From Massilia sp. YIM B02769 (GTDB taxonomy: Bacteria; Pseudomonadota; Gammaproteobacteria; Burkholderiales; Burkholderiaceae_D): a stretch of 64,000 bases of DNA. The translations under genes were made by a program, and so were the position numbers. Location: the NCBI RefSeq assembly GCF_030411995.1, contig NZ_JASNRC010000002.1, positions 372,001-436,000 on the forward strand. Direction: 5' to 3'. Position 1 is the first letter of the stretch. Each line of letters begins with the position of its first letter. Under the pieces are notes generated by a model that made no database searches, was not told where the DNA came from, and saw only the letters and a list, made by a program, of their open reading frames with translations. Positions 8,482 through 17,058 of the stretch are shown piece by piece.

Positions 8482-8799
8482 AGGGTCTCCCGATCATTAT
8501 TGATGAGCTGACATTATGCCCACGTCCTCACTCAGCGCAAACGAAGCGCCGATATTGCGCGGCGTCTCGAACTGATTGCGTCCCGGCTCGCCACGCCCGG
8601 CGCGCCACATGTGACCAAACCATGGAATAGTTGTCCTCAGAGGCAGTGGTGCACACGAATGACGGCTCCCGGGCCAAAACACCAAATTTGTCTATACCGC
8701 ACACCGTTGAAGATGTTAATTATTGTTTAGTTAAGATTCCGGTATGATGCAATACGAAATCATCAATTTCACACATCCACATTTGGCGGAGGAGTGCGC
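8482..8799. other. Divergent intergenic region upstream of crtE
   Basis: 318 bp without a gene. The half nearest crtE is clearly AT-richer (8700-8770) and contains TATGAT at 8743-8748, a fair -10 box, about 50 bp before the crtE start. There is no convincing -35 at standard spacing, so an activator or alternative sigma factor may be needed. I could not identify an operator. Confidence 0.4.
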
Positions 8800-9768
8800 A
8801 TGGGTACGCAAGCAGAAAGATTCGCCAGGTGCGAGATCGACAACCCGAAAGACATCGCGGGCGCGGAGCTGGACATGGTTCGCCAGGAACTCGAAGACCG
8901 GCTCGCCGCCCTGCTTGCCGACGCCGGCCCCAGCAGCGACCGGCTGGCCGCCGCCATGCGCAGCGCCGCCCTCGGTTCGGGCAAGCGCATGCGTCCGCTG
9001 CTGCTGATGCTGGTCGCGCGCGACCTCGGCTGCGATTCGCCGGCCCTGATCGACGTCGCCTGCGCCGTCGAGCTGGTGCACGCGGCCTCGCTGGTGCTCG
9101 ACGACATGCCCTGCATGGACGACGCCCAGCTGCGCCGCGGCAAGCCCACGATCCACGTGCAGTACGGCGAAGACGTCGCCATCCTGGCTTCGATCGCCCT
9201 GCTCAGCCGCGCCTTCGGCATCCTCGGTTCGGCCCAGGACATCCCGCCGGCGGTGCGCGCGCGCCTGGTGGCGCGGCTATCGGAAACCATCGGCGCCCAG
9301 GGCCTGGTGCGCGGCCAGTTCCTCGACCTGCAGGCCAGCGCCCGCTCGGCCGAGGACATCGCCACCACCAACGAACTCAAAACCGGCGTGCTGCTCGGCG
9401 CGGCGGTCGACATGGCAGCCATCATTGCCGAAACTGACGACTGCGTGGCCCGCTCGCTGCGCGCCTTTGCCCTGGCCGCCGGCCACGCCTTCCAGCTGCG
9501 CGACGACTTCCAGGACGGCCCCGGCATGGATTCCAAGGTCACCGGCAAGGACACCGGCAAGGACGTCGGCAAGGCCACCTTCATCAACACGCTCGGCTTC
9601 GACGAAGCGCGCCGGCGCCTGATGGACCACCTGCACGAAGCCGACCGCTGCCTGACCGATGCCATCGGCAGCAAACAGGGCACGCGCCGCTTCGTCGACA
9701 GCCTGTTCGGCGGCGGCGCGGTGCGCCATGTCGCCAGCAAGCAGCCGGACTACGCCGTACACCACTGA
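8800..9768 (+). CDS. crtE: Geranylgeranyl diphosphate synthase
   Basis: 322-residue trans-prenyltransferase that extends farnesyl/allylic diphosphate with isopentenyl diphosphate to GGPP, the carotenoid precursor. The first aspartate-rich motif is DDMPCMDD at residues 101-108, with the two-residue insertion usual for bacterial short-chain synthases. The second, DDFQD, is at residues 235-239, and GSGKRMRP precedes the active site. The ATG at 8800 follows a GGCGGAGG site; a GTG two codons earlier is too close to it. Neighbours crtX, crtY, crtI and crtB make the carotenoid role secure. Confidence 0.96.
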   Translation: MGTQAERFARCEIDNPKDIAGAELDMVRQELEDRLAALLADAGPSSDRLAAAMRSAALGSGKRMRPLLLMLVARDLGCDSPALIDVACAVELVHAASLVLDDMPCMDDAQLRRGKPTIHVQYGEDVAILASIALLSRAFGILGSAQDIPPAVRARLVARLSETIGAQGLVRGQFLDLQASARSAEDIATTNELKTGVLLGAAVDMAAIIAETDDCVARSLRAFALAAGHAFQLRDDFQDGPGMDSKVTGKDTGKDVGKATFINTLGFDEARRRLMDHLHEADRCLTDAIGSKQGTRRFVDSLFGGGAVRHVASKQPDYAVHH

Positions 9769-9819
9769 CATGGCCGCACGCGTCCCGTCGAATCAACCCG
9801 TGTAATCAAGGAATCAGGC

Positions 9820-11163
9820 ATGGCCCACTTCGGCGTGGTCGCACCGGCGTTCTACAGCCACTACAACGCAATGGCGGCCCTGTCCGCCGAGCTGGCCGCG
9901 CGCGGCCACCGCATCACCTTCCTGCACCAGCAGGACGCCGGCGCCTACCTAAAGGACCCGCGCCTCGGCTTCCACGCGGTCGGCCGGGACACCCACCCGG
10001 CCGGCACCCTGGCCGCTTCCATCGAACGCGCCGCCAATCCGGGCGGGCCGCTGGGCCTGCGCCGCGTGATCCAGGACATGGCGCGCACCACCGATATGCT
10101 GTGCCGCGAACTGCCGCCCGCCATCGAGGCGCTCGGCATCGACGCCCTGCTGTGCGACCAGATGGAAGCGGCCGGCGGTTTGGTGGCCGAGAGCATGGGC
10201 CTGCCCTTCGCCTCGGTGGCGAACGCGCTGCCGGTGAACCGCGAACCCGGCATCCCGCTGCCGGTCATGCCCTTCGATTACGAGGACAGCGAGCGCGCCC
10301 GCCACATGGTCGAGGGCAGCACCCGCGTCTACGACTGGCTGATGGCGCCGCATGCCGAGGCCATCGCGGCGCAGGCGCGCAGGCTGGGGCTACGGCCGCG
10401 CAGCGCCATGCACGAATGCCTGTCGCCGCTGGTTCAGGTCAGCCAGACCACCTCCAGCTTCGACTTCCCGCGCAAGGAACTGCCGCCGCATTTCCACCAC
10501 GTCGGCCCGCTGCGCTTCAGCCAGGGCACGCCCCCGCCCGGCGACGGCCGCCGCATGCCGGATGTGGCGCCCGACCGCCCCTTCGTGTTCGCTTCGCTCG
10601 GCACCCTGCAGGGCGGGCGCTTCGGCCTGTTCAAGCGCATCGTGCAGGCTTGCCGCAAGCAGGGCGTGCAGCTGCTGGTCGCCCACTGCGGCGGCCTCGA
10701 CGAGCGCCAGGCCCAGGCCCTGCGCGCTGCCGGCGCCGACTGGGTGGTCGCCTTTGCACCGCAAGCAGAAGTCCTGGCGCGCGCCGACGTGGTGATCTCG
10801 CACGCCGGCTCGAACACGGTGATGGATGCGATTGCCGCCAGCACGCCGATCCTGGCGCTGCCGATCGCCTTCGACCAGCCGGGCGCCGCGGCGCGCATCC
10901 GCCATGCCGGCATCGGCCTGTCGGCCTCGCCGCGCTTCGCCAGCCCGGCGCAGATGGCGCGCCTGCTGCGCCGCCTGCTCGACGAACCCGGCTTCGCCCA
11001 GCGCATGGCGCCCCTCGCTGCCGACCTGGCGCGCGCCGGCGGCACGCCGCGTGCGGCCAGCCTGATCGAGGACGCGCTGGGCCTGCGGCACCGGCCTGTG
11101 CATGCCCACGCCCACGCCGGCCTGCCGGCGGATACGCAACCCAGCGTGGCCAGCCTTGGATAA
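9820..11163 (+). CDS. crtX: Zeaxanthin glucosyltransferase (GT1)
   Basis: 447-residue UDP-sugar-dependent glycosyltransferase predicted to glucosylate the ring hydroxyls of zeaxanthin. The N-terminal acceptor domain begins MAHFGVVAPAFYSHYNAM, a CrtX hallmark. The C-terminal donor domain has FVFASLGTLQGGRFGLF and the family box SHAGSNTVMDAI from about residue 327. It lies 51 bp after crtE and 7 bp before crtY, in the same order as in the Pantoea-type cluster. The C-terminal tail is His/Ala-rich and poorly constrained. Confidence 0.94.
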   Translation: MAHFGVVAPAFYSHYNAMAALSAELAARGHRITFLHQQDAGAYLKDPRLGFHAVGRDTHPAGTLAASIERAANPGGPLGLRRVIQDMARTTDMLCRELPPAIEALGIDALLCDQMEAAGGLVAESMGLPFASVANALPVNREPGIPLPVMPFDYEDSERARHMVEGSTRVYDWLMAPHAEAIAAQARRLGLRPRSAMHECLSPLVQVSQTTSSFDFPRKELPPHFHHVGPLRFSQGTPPPGDGRRMPDVAPDRPFVFASLGTLQGGRFGLFKRIVQACRKQGVQLLVAHCGGLDERQAQALRAAGADWVVAFAPQAEVLARADVVISHAGSNTVMDAIAASTPILALPIAFDQPGAAARIRHAGIGLSASPRFASPAQMARLLRRLLDEPGFAQRMAPLAADLARAGGTPRAASLIEDALGLRHRPVHAHAHAGLPADTQPSVASLG

Positions 11164-11170
11164 ACGGCCC

Positions 11171-12349
11171 ATGGCAAGCGCCCCGGAATTCGACCTGATC
11201 CTTGTCGGCGGCGGCCTGGCCAACGGCCTGATCGCCTGGCGCCTGCACGCCCAGCGCCCGGCCCTGCGCATCCTGCTGCTGGAAGCGGCCGAGCGCATCG
11301 GCGGTAACCACACCTGGTCCTTCCACGACGGCGACCTGCCCCCAGGACAGCAGGAATGGATCGCGCCGCTGGTCGCCCGGCGCTGGCCGCGCTACGACGT
11401 GGTCTTTCCCGACTACGCGCGTACCCTCGGCAGCGGCTACGCCAGCGTCACGTCCGACGAGTTCGCGCGCGTCATCGCGGCGGCGCTCGGCCCCGCCTTG
11501 CGCACCGGCGTGCGGATCGCGTCGCTGACGCCAACCTCGGTCACGCTGGCCGACGGCAGCACCCTGCATGCACGCGCCGTGATCGACGGCCGCGGCGTGC
11601 GCGCCACCGAACGCCTGGCGCTCGGCTACCAGACCTTCCTCGGCCAGGAAGTGCGCCTGGCCGCGCCGCACGGCCTCACCGCCCCCATCATCATGGACGC
11701 CAGCGTCGAGCAGCAAGGCGGCTACCGCTTCGTCTACGTGCTGCCCTTCGACGCCCACACCCTGCTGATCGAGGACACCCATTACGTCGACACCGGCGCC
11801 TGGGAGCCGGAACGCCTGCGCGCGAACATCGCCGCCTATGCGCAGGCGCGCGGCTGGCAGGTCGCGGAGCTGCTGCGCGAGGAACACGGCTCGCTGCCCA
11901 TCGTGCTGGCCGGCGACTTCGACGCCTACTGGCAGGAGCTCGATGGCCAGCCCTGCGCCGGCCTGCGCGCCGGCCTGTTCCACTCGACCACCGGCTATTC
12001 GCTGCCGCATGCGGTGCGCCTGGCCGAACGCATCGCCGGCCTGGCTGACCTGGACGCGCCGCAGCTGTTCGCCGCGATCCGCGACGAAGCGCACAAGGAA
12101 TGGCGCGGCCAGCGCTTCTTCCGCCTGCTGAACCGCATGCTGTTCCTGGCCGGCAGTCCCGACAAACGCTGGCGCGTGATGGGGCGCTTCTACCGCCTGT
12201 CGCCGCGCCTGATCGCGCACTTCTACGCCGGCCGCCTGCGCCTGCGCGACAAGGCGCGCATCCTCAGCGGCAAACCACCCGTCCCCCTGCTGGCGGCCTT
12301 CGAGGCGGCCCGCAAGATCCACCCTCGTCAGATCAGGAAACCCGAATGA
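11171..12349 (+). CDS. crtY: Lycopene beta-cyclase
   Basis: 392-residue flavoprotein that closes beta-ionone rings on both ends of lycopene, giving beta-carotene. It shows the dinucleotide-binding fold FDLILVGGGLANGL at the N-terminus, the family signature GGNHTWSFHD, GYRFVYVLPFDAHTLLIEDT in the middle, and a C-terminal MLFLAGSPDKRWRVMGRFYRL. The ATG at 11171, 7 bp after crtX, is chosen because the upstream extension would read through the crtX end. Its TGA overlaps the crtI ATG (ATGA, 12346-12349), implying coupled translation. Confidence 0.95.
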   Translation: MASAPEFDLILVGGGLANGLIAWRLHAQRPALRILLLEAAERIGGNHTWSFHDGDLPPGQQEWIAPLVARRWPRYDVVFPDYARTLGSGYASVTSDEFARVIAAALGPALRTGVRIASLTPTSVTLADGSTLHARAVIDGRGVRATERLALGYQTFLGQEVRLAAPHGLTAPIIMDASVEQQGGYRFVYVLPFDAHTLLIEDTHYVDTGAWEPERLRANIAAYAQARGWQVAELLREEHGSLPIVLAGDFDAYWQELDGQPCAGLRAGLFHSTTGYSLPHAVRLAERIAGLADLDAPQLFAAIRDEAHKEWRGQRFFRLLNRMLFLAGSPDKRWRVMGRFYRLSPRLIAHFYAGRLRLRDKARILSGKPPVPLLAAFEAARKIHPRQIRKPE

Positions 12350-13836
12350 ACCAACAACAAACCGCCGTCGTCATCGGCGCCGGATTCGGCGGCCTGGCCC
12401 TCGCCATCCGCCTGCAGGCGCGCGGCATCCAGACCACCCTGCTGGAAAAGCGCGACAAGCCGGGCGGCCGCGCCTACGTGTATGAAGACCAGGGCTTCGT
12501 GTTCGACGCCGGCCCCACCGTGATCACCGACCCGTCCTGCATCGAGGAGCTGTTCGAACTGGCCGGCAAGCGCATCGAGGACTACGTCGAGATGCTGCCG
12601 GTCGAGCCCTTCTACCGTTTGTGCTGGGAAGACGGCAGCCATTTCGATTACCTGAACAACCAGGAAGCCCTGGACCGCCAGATCCACGCGCGCAACCCGG
12701 CCGACGTCGAGGGCTACAAGCGCTTCCTGGCGTATTCGAAGGCGGTGTTCGAGGAAGGCTACATCAAGCTCGGCACCGTGCCCTTCCTGTCCTTCCGCGA
12801 CATGATCCAGGCCGGCCCGCAACTGGCGCGCCTGCAGGCCTGGCGCAGCGTCTACGGCATGGTGTCGCGCTTCATCCAGGACGAGCATCTGCGCCAGGCC
12901 TTTTCCTTCCACTCGCTGCTGGTGGGCGGCAACCCCTTCGCCACGTCCTCGATCTACACCCTGATCCACGCGCTGGAACGGCGCTGGGGCGTGTGGTTCC
13001 CGCGCGGCGGCACCGGCGCACTGGTGAAGGGGCTGGTCAAGCTGTTCCAGGACATCGGCGGCCGCTTCGAGCTGAATGCGCCGGTCGCACGCATCGAAAC
13101 GAGTAACGGCCGCGCCACCGGCGTGCGCCTGGAAGACGGGCGCCTGTTCGCGGCTGACGCCGTGGCCTCGAATGCCGACGTGGTGCACACCTATGCCAAG
13201 CTGCTCGGCCACGATGCGCGCGGCACGGCCGAAGCGGAAGCGCTGAAGAAGAAACGCTTCAGCAACTCCCTGTTCGTGCTCTACTTCGGGCTTGACCACC
13301 ATCACGCGCAACTGCAGCACCACACGGTGTGCTTCGGCCCGCGCTACCGCGAACTGATCAAGGACATCTTCAACGGCGAATCGCTGGCCGACGATTTTTC
13401 GCTCTACCTGCACGCGCCCTGCGTCACCGACCCGTCGCTGGCGCCGCCCGGCTGCGGCAGCCATTACGTGCTGGCGCCGGTGCCGCACCTGGGCAATGCG
13501 CCGATCGACTGGGAAGTCGAAGGGCCGCTCTACCGCGACCGCATCTTCGCGTATCTGGAAAAACGCTACATGCCGGGCCTGCGCAGCCAGCTGGTCACCA
13601 GCCGCATCTTCACGCCGCTCGACTTCCGCGACCAGCTCAATGCCCACCACGGCTCGGCCTTCTCGCTCGAGCCGATCCTCACGCAAAGCGCCTGGTTCCG
13701 CCCGCACAACCGCGATGCCGAACTGGCGAATGTCTACCTGGTCGGCGCCGGCACCCACCCCGGCGCCGGCGTGCCGGGCGTGATCGGCTCGGCCAAGGCC
13801 ACGGCCGGCCTGATGCTGGGCGAGGTGGCGGCATGA
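12346..13836 (+). CDS. crtI: Phytoene desaturase (lycopene-forming)
   Basis: 496-residue FAD-dependent desaturase converting phytoene to lycopene. The Rossmann motif AVVIGAGFGGLALAIRL starts at residue 7. TLLEKRDKPGGRAYVYEDQG and FDAGPTVITDPS are CrtI hallmarks, as is the C-terminal bacterial-type phytoene dehydrogenase signature YLVGAGTHPGAGVPGVIGSA. Length matches CrtI enzymes. The start is fixed by the 4-bp overlap with crtY, and the stop overlaps the crtB ATG in the same way (13833-13836). Confidence 0.97.
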   Translation: MNQQQTAVVIGAGFGGLALAIRLQARGIQTTLLEKRDKPGGRAYVYEDQGFVFDAGPTVITDPSCIEELFELAGKRIEDYVEMLPVEPFYRLCWEDGSHFDYLNNQEALDRQIHARNPADVEGYKRFLAYSKAVFEEGYIKLGTVPFLSFRDMIQAGPQLARLQAWRSVYGMVSRFIQDEHLRQAFSFHSLLVGGNPFATSSIYTLIHALERRWGVWFPRGGTGALVKGLVKLFQDIGGRFELNAPVARIETSNGRATGVRLEDGRLFAADAVASNADVVHTYAKLLGHDARGTAEAEALKKKRFSNSLFVLYFGLDHHHAQLQHHTVCFGPRYRELIKDIFNGESLADDFSLYLHAPCVTDPSLAPPGCGSHYVLAPVPHLGNAPIDWEVEGPLYRDRIFAYLEKRYMPGLRSQLVTSRIFTPLDFRDQLNAHHGSAFSLEPILTQSAWFRPHNRDAELANVYLVGAGTHPGAGVPGVIGSAKATAGLMLGEVAA

Positions 13837-14843
13837 GCGAAGCGCTGATGCAGCATGCGACCCAGACCATCGAGGTCGGGTCGAAGAGCTTTGCGGCGGC
13901 GGCGAAACTGTTCGATGCCGAGACCCGGCGCGGCGTGCTGATGCTGTACGCCTGGTGCCGCCATTGCGACGACGTGGTCGACGGCCAGGAGCTGGGCTTC
14001 GTCCCGGCGGCCAGCGCACCGGCGCCGCACGACGCTGCCAGGGAGCTGGCCCTGCTGCGCGACCAGACCCGCCGCGCCTACGCCGGCGAAGCCATGCGCG
14101 ACCCGGCCTTTGCCGCCTTCCAGGAAGTCGCGCTGAAGCACGGCATCGAGCCGCGCTACGCCTACGACCACCTGGCCGGCTTCGCCATGGATGTCGAGCA
14201 AGCGCGTTACGAGACCATCGAGGACACCCTGCGCTACTGCTACCACGTGGCCGGCGTAGTCGGGCTGATGATGGCCTCGATCATGGGCACGCGCGACCCG
14301 GCCGTGCTCGACCGCGCCTGCGACCTGGGCCTGGCCTTCCAGCTGACGAACATCGGGCGCGACATCGTCGACGATGCGCAGATTGGCCGCTGCTACCTGC
14401 CGGCCGCCTGGCTGCGCGAAGCCGGCATCCCGCAGGACGAGATCGCGCTGCCGCGCCACCGCGCGGCGCTGGCAAAGGTGGCCGCGCGCCTGGTCGACCA
14501 TGCCGAACCGTATTACGACTCGGCCTGCGCCGGCCTGGCCGCGCTGCCGCTGCGCTCAGCCTGGGCGATCGCCACGGCGCGCCTGGTGTATCGCCAGATC
14601 GGGATCGTGGTCAAGCGGCGCGGGCCGCACGCCTGGGACGAGCGTGCCGGCACGGGCAAGCTCACCAAGCTCTGGCTGCTGCTGCGCGGCGGGCTGGATG
14701 CCCTCAGTTCACGGATTCGGACGACGATGACGCCGCGCCCTGCCCGGCTGTGGTCCCGTCCTGCTGCTGACTCTGCTGTTGCTGTTGCGCCGGCTGGCGG
14801 CGCTGCAGGCGGCCGCCATGCAGTGCGTGCAACTGCTGTTTGA
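13833..14843 (+). CDS. crtB: Phytoene synthase
   Basis: 336-residue squalene/phytoene synthase family enzyme joining two GGPP molecules. Both aspartate motifs are present: RHCDDVVDGQ around residue 45 and NIGRDIVDDAQIGRCYLP around residue 173. The last 40 or so residues (from about TTMTPRPARLW) are Ala/Pro/Arg-rich, unlike the usual CrtB end. They are encoded entirely within the antisense of the convergent crtZ 3' end: the two genes overlap tail to tail by 140 bp (14704-14843). A frameshift or recent stop-codon loss near the end is possible. Confidence 0.95.
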   Translation: MSEALMQHATQTIEVGSKSFAAAAKLFDAETRRGVLMLYAWCRHCDDVVDGQELGFVPAASAPAPHDAARELALLRDQTRRAYAGEAMRDPAFAAFQEVALKHGIEPRYAYDHLAGFAMDVEQARYETIEDTLRYCYHVAGVVGLMMASIMGTRDPAVLDRACDLGLAFQLTNIGRDIVDDAQIGRCYLPAAWLREAGIPQDEIALPRHRAALAKVAARLVDHAEPYYDSACAGLAALPLRSAWAIATARLVYRQIGIVVKRRGPHAWDERAGTGKLTKLWLLLRGGLDALSSRIRTTMTPRPARLWSRPAADSAVAVAPAGGAAGGRHAVRATAV

Positions 14844-15273
14844 GGCTGTCGGCCGAGGGCGCGTACAGGAAACCGAACGACACCGCGCCGTCCTTGCCGT
14901 CCACCGCGTGGTGCATGCGGTGGGCCTGGTAGAGGCGTTTGAAGTAGCCGCGTTTGGGCACGTAGCGGAAAGGCCAGCGATGGTGCACCAGGCCGTCGTG
15001 GGCGACGAAGTAGAGCAAGCCGTAGGCCGTCATGCCGGCGCCGATCCATTCGAGCGGATGGTAGCCGCGCGTGCCGGCGTAGATCAGGGCAATGGCGATG
15101 CCGGCGAAGACGACCGCGTACAGGTCGTTCTTCTCGAACCAGCCGGTACGGGGTTCGTGGTGCGACTTGTGCCAGCCCCAGCCGAAGCCATGCATGACGT
15201 ACTTGTGCGCGACGATGGAGAAGACTTCCATGAACACGACTGTGAGCACGACGATGAGGGTATTGAGCAGCAT
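14704..15273 (-). CDS. crtZ: Beta-carotene 3-hydroxylase
   Basis: 189-residue di-iron membrane hydroxylase converting beta-carotene to zeaxanthin. It has about four hydrophobic helices and the full histidine set: HKYVMH, HKSHHE, HDGLVHHRWPF and HRMHH. The start at 15273 (MLLNTLIVVLTVVFMEVF) matches homologues, whereas the longer frame adds an unlikely basic stretch. The C-terminal 40 residues are low-complexity (Gln- and Ser-rich), beyond the normal CrtZ end, and come from the segment overlapping crtB. Placement convergent to crtB matches the Pantoea arrangement. Confidence 0.95.
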   Translation of the reverse strand: MLLNTLIVVLTVVFMEVFSIVAHKYVMHGFGWGWHKSHHEPRTGWFEKNDLYAVVFAGIAIALIYAGTRGYHPLEWIGAGMTAYGLLYFVAHDGLVHHRWPFRYVPKRGYFKRLYQAHRMHHAVDGKDGAVSFGFLYAPSADSLKQQLHALHGGRLQRRQPAQQQQQSQQQDGTTAGQGAASSSSESVN

Positions 15274-15392
15274 GGTTTGACGGATAGACTGTAACGAAAC
15301 GACAAGAAGCCGGGATACCCACAGCCTACCATGGCGCACACCGCGCACGGCTGGGGAATCGGCGCCACTTCCACATGAATAAAGGACGATAC

Positions 15393-15806
15393 ATGGTTTC
15401 CAGGATGGTTTTTGCTTGCTCCCTGTTTTTTGCGCTGACGGCGGGCGCCTCCGCCGCCACGGTCGAGGTCCGCGTATCGGGCGTGGCCGCCGGCAAGGGC
15501 AAGGTGAATGTCGCGCTGTGCGACAAGGAGCGCTTCCTCAAGCAATGCGGCTACAGCGGCTCGGCCCCGGCCAAGGGGGCGGAGACGGTGGTGACGCTGA
15601 AGGACATCCCGGCCGGCACCTGGGCCGTGCTGGCCTACCAGGACGAGAACGAAAACAATGAGCTCGACCGCAGCTTCATCGGCGTTCCGAAGGAGAACTA
15701 CGGCTTCAGCCGCGACGCGCGCGGCAAGTTCGGGCCGCCGGGCTTCGAGGATGCCGCGATCGAGGTAAAGGACGGAACGACCGTGGCGCCGGTGAAGTTG
15801 AAGTAA
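15393..15806 (+). CDS. Secreted DUF2141 protein (copy 1)
   Basis: 137-residue predicted periplasmic protein: signal peptide (MVSRMVFACSLFFALTAGASA) and one DUF2141 beta-sandwich domain. Characteristic pieces are GKVNVALCDKERFL, DIPAGTWAVLAYQDENENNELD and GVPKENYGFSR. Family function is unknown. The ATG at 15393 is preferred because AAGGA precedes it at 6-nt spacing; an ATG at 15375 lacks a site. It diverges from crtZ with about 120 bp between, so it may share the carotenoid promoter region. A paralogue is at 16635. Confidence 0.88.
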   Translation: MVSRMVFACSLFFALTAGASAATVEVRVSGVAAGKGKVNVALCDKERFLKQCGYSGSAPAKGAETVVTLKDIPAGTWAVLAYQDENENNELDRSFIGVPKENYGFSRDARGKFGPPGFEDAAIEVKDGTTVAPVKLK

Positions 15807-15892
15807 GCCGTGACAATTGACGAGATTCCTGCCGCTCGCGCAATGCTAGAGTTTGCATTCACAAGCAAACCGTCTATCAAAGGGAGTCGAGA

Positions 15893-16138
15893 ATGAGAAA
15901 TCCGTGTCTGCTGGCCGGCGTGATCCTGCTGCTGGCCGCCTGCGCCACCCCATCCGACACCGAACCGGGCAAACAGTCGCGCAAGGAACGCGCGGCCGAT
16001 GCCTATGCCCCGACCGGCACCCTGATTCCCCGCAAGAAGACGGAGCGCGGCGCAGTCAACACGAGCGAGGTCGACAAGCAGGCCTTCGAGAACGAGCGGA
16101 TGAACAGCAACGGCACCAACAACGGCGTCGGACGCTAG
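15893..16138 (+). CDS. Small lipoprotein of unknown function
   Basis: 81 residues. The signal peptide with lipobox LAAC (Cys17) marks a lipoprotein. The mature part is polar and probably disordered (KQSRKERAADAYAPTGTLIPRKK, ending NGTNNGVGR). An AAAGGGAG site lies just upstream. It is 86 bp after the DUF2141 gene. The motif TGTLIPRKK recurs in small betaproteobacterial lipoproteins as far as I recall, but no function is known. Confidence 0.75.
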   Translation: MRNPCLLAGVILLLAACATPSDTEPGKQSRKERAADAYAPTGTLIPRKKTERGAVNTSEVDKQAFENERMNSNGTNNGVGR

Positions 16139-16154
16139 GGCCGCCTAGGCCCAC

Positions 16155-16442
16155 CTAGGCCCTATCGATCACCCGCATCAGGAAATGCATCTTGCGCGGC
16201 GCCCGGTGGCGCTCGTGGATCTCGCGCGTCAGCACTTCAACCCGCCTTGGCTGCAGCGCCAGCTGGCGCACGTCGATCGGCGCGCCGGCCGCCAGGTTGC
16301 CCGCGAACTGAGCCGCCAGCTGCTGCGACACCGTTCCGGTCAGCGTCACCGGCACGCCGTGCAGCGTCGTCTTCAGCTCGAAACTGCGCGATTCGGGCAG
16401 GACGAACACCGTCCCGACATATTCGTTGCCGTGCTCTTCCAT
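16155..16442 (-). CDS. Hypothetical protein (95 aa)
   Basis: Small soluble protein with no signal or membrane segment. A beta-rich first half (YVGTVFVLPESRSFELKTTL, VPVTLTGTVSQQL) is followed by a basic C-terminus (TREIHERHRAPRKMHFLMRV). The ATG at 16442 follows a GGAGA site; longer frames reach 16538 but begin in a less constrained region. It ends 16 bp from the convergent lipoprotein gene. I do not recognise the family. Confidence 0.6.
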   Translation of the reverse strand: MEEHGNEYVGTVFVLPESRSFELKTTLHGVPVTLTGTVSQQLAAQFAGNLAAGAPIDVRQLALQPRRVEVLTREIHERHRAPRKMHFLMRVIDRA

Positions 16443-16634
16443 GGTTGTCTCCACCAATGACCGTCGCATCTTCATCATAGCAAGCCGGCGGCGCAGTTCA
16501 ACATCGGCAATGCTGCAACTCGCGCTCGCGTGATGCATCTGGCGCCCGCACCGCGGCCTTTCGTCGCATCCTGGAACCGCCTGCGATCCGCCCCGCTACA
16601 GTGGCCTCACCCTACAACGCCACTGGAGACCGCA

Positions 16635-17051
16635 ATGACCACCCGCCGCCTCGCCCTCTGCCTCGCCGCCTTCTTCGCCGCCTGCACCGCCCACGCGGGC
16701 GATCTCACCATCACCGTCGACGGCGTCAAGAGCAACGACGGCCAGATCATGGTCGCACTCTACGATTCGGCCGACGGCTTCCTGAAACGCACGGTGAAGA
16801 CCGGCGCCGCCCCGGCCGCCAACGGCAGCACCAGGCTCACGATCAAGGACGTGCCGGCCGGCAACTACGGCTTTGCCCTCTTCCACGACGCCAACAGCAA
16901 CGGCAAGATGGACAAGAACATGATGGGCATCCCGTCCGAGGACTATGCCTTCAGCAACAATGCCCTCGGCAACATGGGACCGCCCTCGTTCGACCAGGCG
17001 CGCTTCGCCGTGCCGGCCGCCGGCGCCGCCATCACCGTTTCGCTGCGCTGA
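16635..17051 (+). CDS. Secreted DUF2141 protein (copy 2)
   Basis: 138-residue paralogue of the protein at 15393: signal peptide (MTTRRLALCLAAFFAACTAHA), then the domain with GQIMVALYDSADGFLKR, DVPAGNYGFALFHDANSNGK and GIPSEDYAFSNNALGNMGPP. The start at 16635 follows TGGAGA; an upstream extension would be proline-rich and unlikely. It ends 7 bp before the carotenoid oxygenase gene and is probably co-transcribed with it, linking this family physically to carotenoid metabolism. Confidence 0.88.
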   Translation: MTTRRLALCLAAFFAACTAHAGDLTITVDGVKSNDGQIMVALYDSADGFLKRTVKTGAAPAANGSTRLTIKDVPAGNYGFALFHDANSNGKMDKNMMGIPSEDYAFSNNALGNMGPPSFDQARFAVPAAGAAITVSLR

Positions 17052-17058
17052 GGCCGCC

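Noticed and set aside
8716..8748. Consensus sigma-70 promoter for crtE
   Set aside because: TATGAT is acceptable as a -10, but TTGTTT is only 14 bp away and no other -35 fits, so I list only the AT-rich region.
8794..8799. GTG start for crtE two codons upstream
   Set aside because: It directly abuts the GGCGGAGG site; ATG 8800 has proper spacing.
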